From CAZOWM01 sp964583615 (lineage in GTDB: Bacteria; Spirochaetota; B62-G9; DRHN01): a stretch of DNA of 64,000 bases. The position numbers and the translations under genes were made by a program. Below the pieces are notes generated by a model. That model was not told the DNA's origin, did not search any database, and saw nothing but the letters and a program-made list of their open reading frames with translations. The stretch's first letter is position 1; each line of letters begins with the position of its first letter. This document shows positions 53,471-61,455 of the stretch, piece by piece. The stretch covers positions 1 to 64,000 of the forward strand of contig CAZOWM010000014.1 of NCBI GenBank assembly GCA_964583615.1, given 5' to 3'.

Positions 53471-54931
53471 GTGGCAGTCGAAATAAAGATGCCCGCATTG
53501 AGCCAGACAACAGAGGAGGTTCGTTTCATACGGTGGCTCGTTCGCGAGGGCGACAGCGTCAAAAAGGGTGACCCCATTTGTGAGGTGGAAACAGACAAGA
53601 CCACGATGGAGGTGGAAAGCTTCGAGAGCGGCACAGTGCTGGAGCTCTACGCGAAACCGGAAGAAGAGGTGAGCGCAGGTACAGTCATCGCGCTGCTCGG
53701 GAAGGCAGGTGAAAAAATACCAGCAGTGCCTTCAAACGAGTCCGGTTCTGCAAGCAGGGCGGGATCATCAAACGAAATCTGGTCTTCAAACGAAACCGGC
53801 TCTTCGAACGGGACCGAGACATCAAAAACGACCGGTCCTTCAAAATGGATCAGGGCAACACACATCGTTCAAAACCTCGCGCGAAAGAAAAACATCGATC
53901 TGCGGTCTGTCCAGGGGACAGGCCCTCGAGGGCTGATCACGAAAAAAGACCTTGAATCCCATGCAAAGAAAAATGCACGCCCCTTTGCTGCAAAAGAAAA
54001 GAGCTCAGCTCAGGCCGTAAATGAAGAAGCGAAAAAAACCTTTCCAAAGGACGCTTTAATAAAGCGAAAGCGCACATTCTCCCTGAAAAAAGCACCGCCA
54101 CTGAAAGGAGAGCTACAGAAAGGAGAGCAGCCTGAAGCTCTGCCGCTAAAAGCACCGTCGCTGAAGGGAGAACAGCCTGAAATTGCGCCTCAAAAAGCAG
54201 TGCAACCAAAAGAAATGCAACCGAAGGAATCACCACCATCGGAAGTTTTTCCCGCCCGCACCGAAATCCCACTCTCCGGCCACCAACTCATGGTGTCAAA
54301 AAACCTTCAGAAAAGTACGGCGGAGGCGCCTCACTACTACCTCAAGACCACTGTGTGGATGGACAGTCTGCTCAAGCACAGGGAGAAAACGAGGCTCCCT
54401 GACGGCTCAAAGCTTTCTTTTTACTCATTTTTCATACGCGCTGCAGCGCGCGCTCTGGCAGAGTATCCGCGAATGAACGGGTATTTCAGGGATGAGCGGA
54501 TAAAGCTCTTTGACGAGATCAACATCGGATTTGCGGTTTTCTCAGGGGAGGAGCTCTATGTGCCGGTGGTTCGAGAAGCCGACAAAAAACCCTTAAACGA
54601 TATAGACAGGGAAGTGAAACAGCTCGTCTCAAGAACGAAAAATGGGCAACTCGATCCCCAAAACCTGGTCGGGGCCACGTTTACCGTTACCAACCTCGGC
54701 GTCTTTTCTGTCGACGAATTCTACGCAGTTATCAACCCTCCGCAAGCCGGTATCCTCGCATTCGGACAGGTGAAAAATCGCATATACGTCGACGCTGAGA
54801 ACGGAATCCACATCCGGTCTGCGTGCAGTGTTTCCGGAAGCTTCGACCACAGAATCGTAAACGGGGCGCAGGGCGCAGCGTTTCTTGAGAAATGTAAATT
54901 TTTTCTTGAACTTGAAGAGGAGATTTCATAG
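53471..54931 (+). CDS. Dihydrolipoamide acyltransferase E2
   Basis: 486 residues. Lipoyl domain (about 1-78; lipoyl-Lys43 in VETDKTTMEVESFE), a Ser/Asn/Thr-rich repetitive linker (about 85-120), an E3-binding domain (about 124-160; RATHIVQNLARKKNIDLRSVQGTGPRGLITKKDL), a second Lys/Pro/Glu-rich linker (KAPPLKGE-, KAPSLKGE-like repeats, to about 265) and the catalytic domain (about 270-486). The catalytic motif is DHRIVNG (His460), where most E2 enzymes have DHRxxDG; the Asn variant occurs in part of the family. The GTG start at 53471 has GGAGGTGG. It would receive the acyl group from either E1 and transfer it to CoA. No E3 gene is in the window. Confidence 0.92.
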   Translation: MAVEIKMPALSQTTEEVRFIRWLVREGDSVKKGDPICEVETDKTTMEVESFESGTVLELYAKPEEEVSAGTVIALLGKAGEKIPAVPSNESGSASRAGSSNEIWSSNETGSSNGTETSKTTGPSKWIRATHIVQNLARKKNIDLRSVQGTGPRGLITKKDLESHAKKNARPFAAKEKSSAQAVNEEAKKTFPKDALIKRKRTFSLKKAPPLKGELQKGEQPEALPLKAPSLKGEQPEIAPQKAVQPKEMQPKESPPSEVFPARTEIPLSGHQLMVSKNLQKSTAEAPHYYLKTTVWMDSLLKHREKTRLPDGSKLSFYSFFIRAAARALAEYPRMNGYFRDERIKLFDEINIGFAVFSGEELYVPVVREADKKPLNDIDREVKQLVSRTKNGQLDPQNLVGATFTVTNLGVFSVDEFYAVINPPQAGILAFGQVKNRIYVDAENGIHIRSACSVSGSFDHRIVNGAQGAAFLEKCKFFLELEEEIS

Positions 54932-54933
54932 TC

Positions 54934-55932
54934 ATGGATCAAAAGAAAGTGCTGGCCGGCCTGGGAAAAGAAAAAGCAGTCGAAATGTTTCAAAAGATGA
55001 TCGAAATCAGGGAGTTTGAAGAAAAAATCCGCTTCCTGTTCCTTGAAGGCAAGATGCCCGGGACGATCCACCAGTACATCGGCATGGAGGCATGCGCAGT
55101 GGGTGTGTGCTCGACGCTTGGCGCGAACGATGTGATCGCGTCGACCCACCGCCCACACGGGCACGCGATCGCCCGCGGGCTCAGCATGGAGTCGATTATG
55201 GGAGAGCTCTACGGAAAGACCACGGGATGCTGCAGGGGCAAGGGGGGGTCAATGCACACGGGAGACCTGAGCAAAGGGATGCTCCCCGCGATCGCGATTG
55301 TCGGAGGAAACATTCCCATTGTGATGGGAATGGCGCTCGCGTTCAAGATGAGAAAACAGCCCAGGGTTGCGGTGAGTTTTTTCGGAGACGGCGCCGCCAA
55401 TGAGGGCGCCTTTCACGAGGCGCTGAACATGGCGGCAGTCTATGAAGTGCCAGCGGTCTTCGTGTGTGAAAATAACCTCTACGGGGCTTCCACGAGCGTG
55501 AAACGCGTGACCAAGGTCGAAAATATCGCGGACCGGGCATCCGCGTACGGCATGCGTGGCGACATTGCAGACGGGATGAACGTGCTCGACGTGTACTCCC
55601 GCGCGAAGGAGGCAGTCGACGCAGCGCGGAGAGGAGACGGACCCACACTGCTCGAGCTCAAGACATTCAGGCTCTGCGGCCACAGCAGGCGCGACCCCAG
55701 CAACTACATTCCCGAAGAAGAGAAGGAATGGTGGGCAAAAAAAGACCCAATCCCCTTTTATGAGAAGGTACTCCTCGGCGAGGGCATGCTCGAAAAAGAA
55801 CGGATCGCGGAGATCCGAAAGAGCGTTGAGGCGCACGTTCAGGAGGCAATAGAGTTCGGGCAGAAAAGCCCTGAACCTGCGCCGGAAGACACCTACAAGG
55901 GCCTTTACGTGAATATGGAGGTGCCGAGATGA
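54934..55932 (+). CDS. Thiamine-diphosphate dehydrogenase E1 alpha, copy 2
   Basis: 332 residues, clearly related to the first copy: MPGTIHQYIGMEACAVGVCSTL, STHRPHGHAIARG and GDGAANEGAFHEALNMAAVYEVPAVFVCENNLYGASTSV. It starts two bases after the E2 stop, with GAGGAGATTTCAT as ribosome-binding site inside the E2 gene, and ends with a four-base overlap (ATGA) with the beta subunit. This tight E2-E1 alpha-E1 beta order is the core complex downstream of the RLP. Differences from copy 1 in the substrate-side residues suggest another substrate or a duplicated module. Confidence 0.93.
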   Translation: MDQKKVLAGLGKEKAVEMFQKMIEIREFEEKIRFLFLEGKMPGTIHQYIGMEACAVGVCSTLGANDVIASTHRPHGHAIARGLSMESIMGELYGKTTGCCRGKGGSMHTGDLSKGMLPAIAIVGGNIPIVMGMALAFKMRKQPRVAVSFFGDGAANEGAFHEALNMAAVYEVPAVFVCENNLYGASTSVKRVTKVENIADRASAYGMRGDIADGMNVLDVYSRAKEAVDAARRGDGPTLLELKTFRLCGHSRRDPSNYIPEEEKEWWAKKDPIPFYEKVLLGEGMLEKERIAEIRKSVEAHVQEAIEFGQKSPEPAPEDTYKGLYVNMEVPR

Positions 55933-56945
55933 GACTGAGCATCGCGGAAGCGCTGCGAAAGGCGATACACGATGAGATGGCTCGCGACCCGAATGTGTTC
56001 TGCATCGGAGAGGACATCGGAATTCCTGGAGGCTACGGCGGAGCGTTCACCGTCACTCTCGGCCTCGAAAAGGACTTCAGGGACCGCATCATCGACACCC
56101 CCATTTCCGAGATCGGGATCTTCGGCGCGGCCTGCGGCGCTGCGGTAGTGGGGATGAGGCCGATTGCCGACGTTCAGTACGGTGATTTTTTGCTCTGCAC
56201 AATGGACCAGATCGTTGACCAGATCGCAAAACTGCGCTACATGTCAGGCGGCAAGCTCACGGTACCGGTGGTGATGCGTGCGCCGGTCGGAGTAACGGGC
56301 CGCGGTGCGCAGCACGCGCAGTGCCTGGAGCCTTATTTCATTTCGTGCCCCGGGATAAAGATCGTCGCTCCTGCGACCGCGTACGACGCGATGGGCCTTC
56401 TCAAGGCAGCGGTGAGAGACGACGACCCGGTGCTGATGTTCGAGCACAAGCTCCTCTACGGTTCCAAGGGGATCCGCGCGGAGTCGGGCACGATCGACGC
56501 GTCATCGGAGATTCCGGATGAGGACTATACTGTTCCCATCGGAAAGGGCATTGTGCGGCGTGAGGGGGAGGATGTCACGGTCATCGGAAGCCTTCTCATG
56601 ATGCACTTCAGCCTCAAGGCAGCGGAAACGCTCGCAGGCGAGGGGATCTCCTGCGAAGTGATCGATCCGCGGTCGCTCTGGCCTCTGGACATGGAGCTCA
56701 TCCTCGGCTCGGTGAAAAAGACGGGCCGTGTTGTGATCGTCGAGGAGTCGCCCAAACAGGGCGGTGTGGGAGCGGAGATCGGCGCGCAGATCGCGGAAAG
56801 CATCCCCGATTGCCTTCTCGCGCCTGTCACGCGGATCGCGGCGCCTAACACTCCCGCGCCCTTCTCGCCGGTGATGGAAAAGCTCTACGTTCCGCAGCCG
56901 GAGCGGATCGCTGACACGATAAAAACGCTTTTGGACGAGTACTGA
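55929..56945 (+). CDS. Thiamine-diphosphate dehydrogenase E1 beta, copy 2
   Basis: 338 residues: LSIAEALRKAIHDEMARDPNVFCIGEDIGIPGGYGGAFTVTLGLEKDFRDRIIDTPISEIGIFGAACGAAVVGMRPIADVQYGDF and RAPVGVTGRGAQHAQCLEPYFISCPGIKIVAPATAYDAMGLL are the conserved regions. The C-terminal half is the transketolase C-type domain (EGISCEVIDPRSLWPLD). The start overlaps the alpha stop (ATGA), giving equimolar synthesis of the heterotetramer. Confidence 0.94.
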   Translation: MRLSIAEALRKAIHDEMARDPNVFCIGEDIGIPGGYGGAFTVTLGLEKDFRDRIIDTPISEIGIFGAACGAAVVGMRPIADVQYGDFLLCTMDQIVDQIAKLRYMSGGKLTVPVVMRAPVGVTGRGAQHAQCLEPYFISCPGIKIVAPATAYDAMGLLKAAVRDDDPVLMFEHKLLYGSKGIRAESGTIDASSEIPDEDYTVPIGKGIVRREGEDVTVIGSLLMMHFSLKAAETLAGEGISCEVIDPRSLWPLDMELILGSVKKTGRVVIVEESPKQGGVGAEIGAQIAESIPDCLLAPVTRIAAPNTPAPFSPVMEKLYVPQPERIADTIKTLLDEY

Positions 56946-57066
56946 AGCAAAAAGTGAAAGGCAGTGAATCAGAAAAGAGCTGAAGTGCATACTGAAAGAC
57001 GGTGAATACAACGATGCGGGTGGCACAGGGATACCGCACATGCAATAAAGTCTGAGAGGGGGCGAA

Positions 57067-58098
57067 ATGAACTCCCGTGAACGAATCATCGCGGCGCTCG
57101 AGCGTCGCGAACCCGACCGCCTTCCCACATTCGAGTGGAAGGTGGCACAGCCTATCATAGACGCGTTTGTGCCCGGAGGAAGCGAGTGGGATTTTGCCGA
57201 AGCAACGGGCCATGACGCGGTCTGCTGCTCGCCCTCCTACGAGAAGCTCGAGGTCATCGACGACGACACCTTTGTCGACGAATTCCACATCACGCGGCAC
57301 CTCACAGGAGGGGACAAGTACCCCGTTGCAATCAAACATCCGATAAAAGGCCTCGAATCCTTTCGCGCGTACGAGCCCCCGCCGGTTGATTCTCCGATCC
57401 GGTGGAAAAAGATCGATGCAGCGGTCGAGCGGTTCGGAAAAAAAAGGGCAATCGTGGCAAACCTCCATGATATCTTTTCTTTTCCGCGCGACCTCCTCGG
57501 CCTCGATAATTTTCTCATGTCGTTCATCACCGAGCCCGAGCTCGTGAAAAAGATCGTGGGGTTCTCCGTTGATTACAACATCGAGCTCGCCAAATACGTG
57601 AAAACCCGCGGCGTGGAGATCATCGGGATCGGAGATGACCTTGCGGACAACAAAGGGCCCTTTGTTTCCCCGAAGATGTTCAAAGAGTTTCTCAGCCCGG
57701 AGTTCAAACGGGTGGTGCAGGGGTACAAAAAGCTCGGGTTTTATGTGATCAAGCACAGCGACGGAAACTTGAACCCCGTGCTCGACATGATCGTCGATGC
57801 AGGGATCGACTGCATCGACCCCATAGACCCGCTCGGGAACATGGACATGAAGCACATACGCGAAGCCTACGGAGGACGCGTCGCGCGAAAGGGGAACGTC
57901 GACTGCGTCAAACTTCTCGTCGAGGGAAAGAAATTACAGGTCGAGGAAGCGGTGAAGCAGTGCATACGGGACGGGTCGCCTGGAGGCGGGCACATCATAT
58001 CATCGAGCAACTCACTTCATTCAGGAATAGACCCCGCTCTCTACAGGGTAATGCTCGACACTGTCGCGCGGTACGGTGAGTACCCGCTCGTGCTTTAG
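57067..58098 (+). CDS. Uroporphyrinogen-decarboxylase-family methyltransferase
   Basis: 343 residues. SRERIIAALERREPDRLPTFEWKVAQPIIDAF is the opening common to UroD-like methyltransferases; further landmarks are VIKHSDGNLNPVLDMIVDAGIDCIDPIDP and RVARKGNVDCVKLL. It lacks the heme-pathway UroD sequence around the substrate arginines, so it is rather a corrinoid- or folate-linked methyltransferase of the MtaA/CmuA-like group, with the HSDG and Cys residues as potential zinc ligands. GAGGGGGC precedes the ATG. It sits beside a UroD-corrinoid fusion, a probable partner. Confidence 0.85.
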   Translation: MNSRERIIAALERREPDRLPTFEWKVAQPIIDAFVPGGSEWDFAEATGHDAVCCSPSYEKLEVIDDDTFVDEFHITRHLTGGDKYPVAIKHPIKGLESFRAYEPPPVDSPIRWKKIDAAVERFGKKRAIVANLHDIFSFPRDLLGLDNFLMSFITEPELVKKIVGFSVDYNIELAKYVKTRGVEIIGIGDDLADNKGPFVSPKMFKEFLSPEFKRVVQGYKKLGFYVIKHSDGNLNPVLDMIVDAGIDCIDPIDPLGNMDMKHIREAYGGRVARKGNVDCVKLLVEGKKLQVEEAVKQCIRDGSPGGGHIISSSNSLHSGIDPALYRVMLDTVARYGEYPLVL

Positions 58099-58197
58099 TG
58101 CCTGGCGTGCTCTGGTCCGTTCGGTGTTCTCATGCACGAGCTTCAATACCGGTCACGCTTTTGTGACGGGACCATGTGCAGCCGTCTCAAAGAATCA

Positions 58198-58227
58198 TTG
58201 AAAAAAGAATACAAAACGTGCTAAAAT
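58198..58227 (+). promoter_or_regulatory. Putative promoter of the UroD-corrinoid fusion and importer
   Basis: TTGAAA (58198-58203) and TAAAAT (58222-58227) are 18 bases apart. They lie 51 bases ahead of the ATG at 58278, in a 179-base intergenic region. Hexamer match is good but not perfect. Confidence 0.4.
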
Positions 58228-58277
58228 CATCTGTGGCCCAGGGCTGGTTATTTCCGTCTATTGGGAAGGAGGAGAAT

Positions 58278-60170
58278 ATGCAGTTTCAGCCATACTCCGG
58301 AGAGCCTGACATCGAACGGCTTTTTTCAGCATTCAAGCATAAGGACGTGGACAGGGTGCCGAACTTCGAAGTTCTCATCGAGGACATGCATGTAGAGAAG
58401 ATGCTCGGGCGATATGCGGGGAACACCCTCGCCATAGGAGGCGACCCGGCAAAGGGTATCGAAGAGGCAAAGGGAGCCCGCCCCATGCACCCTGAGGATT
58501 ACATCGAGGTGTGCAAAATAATCGGGCAGGACGCGCTCATCGTTGAGGCGTTGTGGACGCCCTTCAAGAAACGCGCAAAAGACGGCACGCTCACAGTCAT
58601 CGCGGACCGCAGCATCAAATCAAGAAGAGATTACGAAGAGCTGGTGACGCCGCCGGGAGACGACGACATCGAGGAAAGGATGCAGTACGTGCGGGAGTAC
58701 CGCCGGGCGATCGACCGCTCGGGCACGAAGATCGGGTTCTGTGTGCTTGTCTCGGCATATTTCCAGACGCTCTACGAGTTCATGATCGGAATGGAAACGA
58801 GCATGACAATGGTGTACGAGGACAGGGACTTCATCGAAGAGCTTCTCGAAACGAGCAGCGCATACTGGGTGAAGTTCGTGAGGCGGGCGGTGGAGGAGGG
58901 GGTTGATTTCATCTGGCCCGCGGACGACGTTGCGTTCAAGACCGGGCTCTTCCTTCCGCCGGATATCATGAAGGAGATGTGGCTGCCGCATCTCGAACGG
59001 ATCATCCAGCCTGCGCTCAGCGCGGGAAAGCCGGTCATGTTTCATTCTGACGGTAAGATCGACGACATCGTTCCCTGGCTTGTTGACATCGGCGTGCAGT
59101 GCATCCATCCCATGGACCCCTACGGCATAGACTACAGAGAGTACAAGAAGAAGTTCGGAAACAGGATATGTCTTGCAGGGAACATCGATATAGAGTTCCC
59201 CCTCGCACACGGAACACCGGAGGACGTCGAACAGGAGGTGAAAAAGCACATGGAGGCCCTCAAGCCGGGCGGAGGGTACGTGTCGAGCAGCAGCCACAGC
59301 ATCGTAAACTACATCCCCCACGAGAACTTCATCACCATGATCAATGCGATGCACCGCTACGGGAGCTACACGGAGGGGAAGTGGACGTTTTCAGGAACGG
59401 CGGCTGCGGGAAAAGAGGCTGAAAAAAAGGCCGAAGCTCCCTCAGTGACGGGAAAAGAAGCAGGGCGGCCGCCGGTACGGGCTGCTGCAGGGCCCGAAGC
59501 TTTGGGGTACAGAGCGGGGGTGGCAGAAGGGATTTTGCAGGAGATATACGACCAGATCTACGCCGGTGAGCACGAAAAGATCGCGGACACGGTAAAAAAG
59601 GCGCTCGAGGAGAAACACAGTCCACTCCAGATCATCGACAACGCCATGACTCCGGCGATCAAGGTGGTGGGCGACCAGTTTTCCACAGGGGAGCTTTTTT
59701 TGCCCGACCTCCTTCTCGCAGCGGACACGATGCAGGAGGCGATGAATATCCTCACTCCTCTCGTGGAAAAGAGCGGGGGGCTTGCGAAAAAAGGGAAGGT
59801 CGTGATCGGCACGGTCAAGGGCGACCTGCACGACATCGGAAAGAACATGGTGAAAGCGCTCCTCAAGGGGAATGGGTTCGAGGTGATCGACATCGGCATC
59901 AACAATGAGCCCCAGAACTTCATCGATGCCATAAAGGAAAACAATCCGGATATCGTCGGGTACTCCGGTTTGCTCACCACGACACTGGCGGGAATACCTG
60001 AGCAGATCGCGGCGCTGAAGAAAGCAGGGCTCCGTGAAAAAGTGATCACCATCGTCGGCGGCGCCCCGGTCACACAGGATTTTGCCGAAAGAAACGGCGT
60101 GGATCTCTACGGAAAAGATGCAAACGAGGCAGTTCACGTGATCGAGAAGGCATTGCAGGAAAGACACTGA
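58278..60170 (+). CDS. UroD-type methyltransferase fused to a corrinoid-binding domain
   Basis: 630 residues. Residues about 1-375 are a UroD-like barrel (IERLFSAFKHKDVDRVPNFEVLIEDMH, PVMFHSDGKIDDIVPWL...CIHPMDPYG, ICLAGNIDIEFPLAHGTPEDVEQEV). An Ala/Glu/Lys-rich linker (about 380-420) leads to a helical cap (about 425-500, LFLPDLLLAADTMQEAM) and a B12 domain with the DxHxxG motif DLHDIG (His about 518). GGAAGGAGGAGAAT marks the ATG at 58278; the frame is open further upstream without similarity. Methyltransferase and methyl carrier on one chain recall CmuA-like enzymes, although CmuA's own sequence is not evident here. Likely reaction: methyl transfer from a methylated donor to bound cobalamin, or from it to an acceptor. 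Confidence 0.9.
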   Translation: MQFQPYSGEPDIERLFSAFKHKDVDRVPNFEVLIEDMHVEKMLGRYAGNTLAIGGDPAKGIEEAKGARPMHPEDYIEVCKIIGQDALIVEALWTPFKKRAKDGTLTVIADRSIKSRRDYEELVTPPGDDDIEERMQYVREYRRAIDRSGTKIGFCVLVSAYFQTLYEFMIGMETSMTMVYEDRDFIEELLETSSAYWVKFVRRAVEEGVDFIWPADDVAFKTGLFLPPDIMKEMWLPHLERIIQPALSAGKPVMFHSDGKIDDIVPWLVDIGVQCIHPMDPYGIDYREYKKKFGNRICLAGNIDIEFPLAHGTPEDVEQEVKKHMEALKPGGGYVSSSSHSIVNYIPHENFITMINAMHRYGSYTEGKWTFSGTAAAGKEAEKKAEAPSVTGKEAGRPPVRAAAGPEALGYRAGVAEGILQEIYDQIYAGEHEKIADTVKKALEEKHSPLQIIDNAMTPAIKVVGDQFSTGELFLPDLLLAADTMQEAMNILTPLVEKSGGLAKKGKVVIGTVKGDLHDIGKNMVKALLKGNGFEVIDIGINNEPQNFIDAIKENNPDIVGYSGLLTTTLAGIPEQIAALKKAGLREKVITIVGGAPVTQDFAERNGVDLYGKDANEAVHVIEKALQERH

Positions 60171-60206
60171 CCGTCTGCACAGATCTTCAACAAAGGAGGT
60201 GATGCT

Positions 60207-60266
60207 GTGCACAAACAGGCTCATGTATCAAATACATCCAATTCAAAAAAGGAGAATATGAAATGA
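60207..60266 (+). CDS. Possible 19-residue leader peptide overlapping the binding-protein start
   Basis: AAAGGAGGTGAT, an almost perfect anti-Shine-Dalgarno match (from 60192), is followed after six bases by GTG 60207. The 20-codon frame (MHKQAHVSNTSNSKKENMK) ends at TGA 60264-60266, overlapping the ATG of the sugar-binding protein (60263) by ATGA. The binding-protein gene has its own AAAGGAGA. A coupling or attenuation leader is plausible; without expression data it could be chance. Confidence 0.4.
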   Translation: MHKQAHVSNTSNSKKENMK

Positions 60267-61369
60267 AAAAGATTTTTGTAATACTGCTTGCGCTCGTATT
60301 TGTGCTAAGCGCCTTTGCCACTTTCGCGAGCAGCGGAAAGGGGAAGGAGGCGCCTTCCGAAGATAAATACGCCGAGGAATCGAAAGAGTATGCCGAAGAA
60401 GCGGGCATGTACCCTCTCTTCGAAGAGTACAGGGAATATGCGAAAAATGAGGAGCCCTATCCGGGCTTGCCGGGAGAGGGCAAGAAGCTCGGTTTTGCAA
60501 ACATCTTCGCCACACAGCCTTTCTGCATCTCTGTGGAAAACAACATCATCTATCAGGCGAAGCTTGCAGGGTTTGTGGAAGATGACATGATCATCATGGA
60601 CAACCAGTATGACTCGGTGATTGGTCTGAAGAACGCAGACATAATGCTTTCGAAGAGACCCCACTTCTTCATCGAGTTTCAGGCAGACTCGAAGGTGAAC
60701 AACATCGTCGCACAAAAGTTTACCGCTGCCGGTATCCCGTTGCTCGCCATCGATGTTCCTGTGCCTGGCGCGCCGTTCATGGGAGTGAACAACTGGCAGG
60801 CGGCAGTCATGGCAGGAAAGCATGCCGCGAAGCTCGTAAAAGAGCAGTGGGGCGGTTGGGATGCTGTTGATCTCTGCGTGCTCCTGCAGATGCCTGCCGG
60901 AGGCGAGGTCACCATGCTCCGGTCCGAGGGCTTTGCCGCCGCTCTTGTTGATGAATTCGGCGCTGAAGCGGAAGACAAGATCGTGCGCACGGACGGAGGC
61001 ATGGGGCAGTCAGAACAGGCCAAACAAGCCATGGATGACGTGCTCGCAGCGCATCCCGCTGCGAAAAAGATGGTGCTTACATCGATCAACGAGCAGACCA
61101 TGGCAGGTGCCATCGCGTCGCTGCAGACAGCGGGACGGTGGGATGCAGATGACACGATTATCATGACGCAGGGATGCGACGAGCTTGGACAGAGCCAGAT
61201 AAGAGACGGGTTGACCGACGGTTCGATCGCGTACTTCCCGGAAAAGTACGGCGAGTACGTCATACCTGCGATGTGCTCGATCCTCCAGGGGCAGCCTGTT
61301 CCCCCGTACATCTATGTAGAGAATGTGGTCATTACACAGGACAATATCAGCACGTATTACCCGAAGTGA
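60263..61369 (+). CDS. Ribose-type ABC transporter sugar-binding protein
   Basis: 368 residues with a signal peptide (MKKIFVILLALVFVLSAFATFASS) and a mature N-terminal acidic helical extension (EDKYAEESKEYAEEAGMYPLFEEYREYAKNEE) before the periplasmic-binding-protein fold. The fold shows KLGFANIFATQPFCISVENNIIYQAKLAGF, GIPLLAIDVPVPGAPFMGVNNWQAAVMAGKHAAKLV and VLTSINEQTMAGAIASLQTAGRW. This is the RbsB/LsrB-like group binding monosaccharides. The N-terminal extension is unusual for RbsB. It is encoded directly after the methyltransferase fusion and before its ATPase and permease, so it probably imports the substrate of the island. Confidence 0.9.
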   Translation: MKKIFVILLALVFVLSAFATFASSGKGKEAPSEDKYAEESKEYAEEAGMYPLFEEYREYAKNEEPYPGLPGEGKKLGFANIFATQPFCISVENNIIYQAKLAGFVEDDMIIMDNQYDSVIGLKNADIMLSKRPHFFIEFQADSKVNNIVAQKFTAAGIPLLAIDVPVPGAPFMGVNNWQAAVMAGKHAAKLVKEQWGGWDAVDLCVLLQMPAGGEVTMLRSEGFAAALVDEFGAEAEDKIVRTDGGMGQSEQAKQAMDDVLAAHPAAKKMVLTSINEQTMAGAIASLQTAGRWDADDTIIMTQGCDELGQSQIRDGLTDGSIAYFPEKYGEYVIPAMCSILQGQPVPPYIYVENVVITQDNISTYYPK

Positions 61370-61379
61370 CGACGTGAAG

Positions 61380-61407
61380 GGAGGCCGGTGATGCTCAGCC
61401 GGCCTCC
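61380..61407 (+). other. GC-rich RNA hairpin between binding-protein and ATPase genes
   Basis: GGAGGCCGG (61380-61388) and CCGGCCTCC (61399-61407) form a perfect 9-base stem with a 10-base loop, without a U-run. The position, 11 bases after the binding-protein stop, is typical of elements that raise binding-protein mRNA over the rest of the operon. Confidence 0.6.
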
Positions 61408-61455
61408 GTTCACTGGAATTTTCTCGGTCCCGGGGAATATATGGGAGAGCACCCA

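Noticed and set aside
56845..57855. Antisense open frame of 336 codons opposite E1 beta and UroD
   Set aside because: Spans two well-supported plus-strand genes and their intergenic region; composition is typical of an antisense shadow.
57067..58098. Heme-pathway uroporphyrinogen decarboxylase HemE
   Set aside because: The N-terminal substrate-binding Arg signature of HemE is missing and the gene lies with methyltransferase and corrinoid genes, not heme genes.
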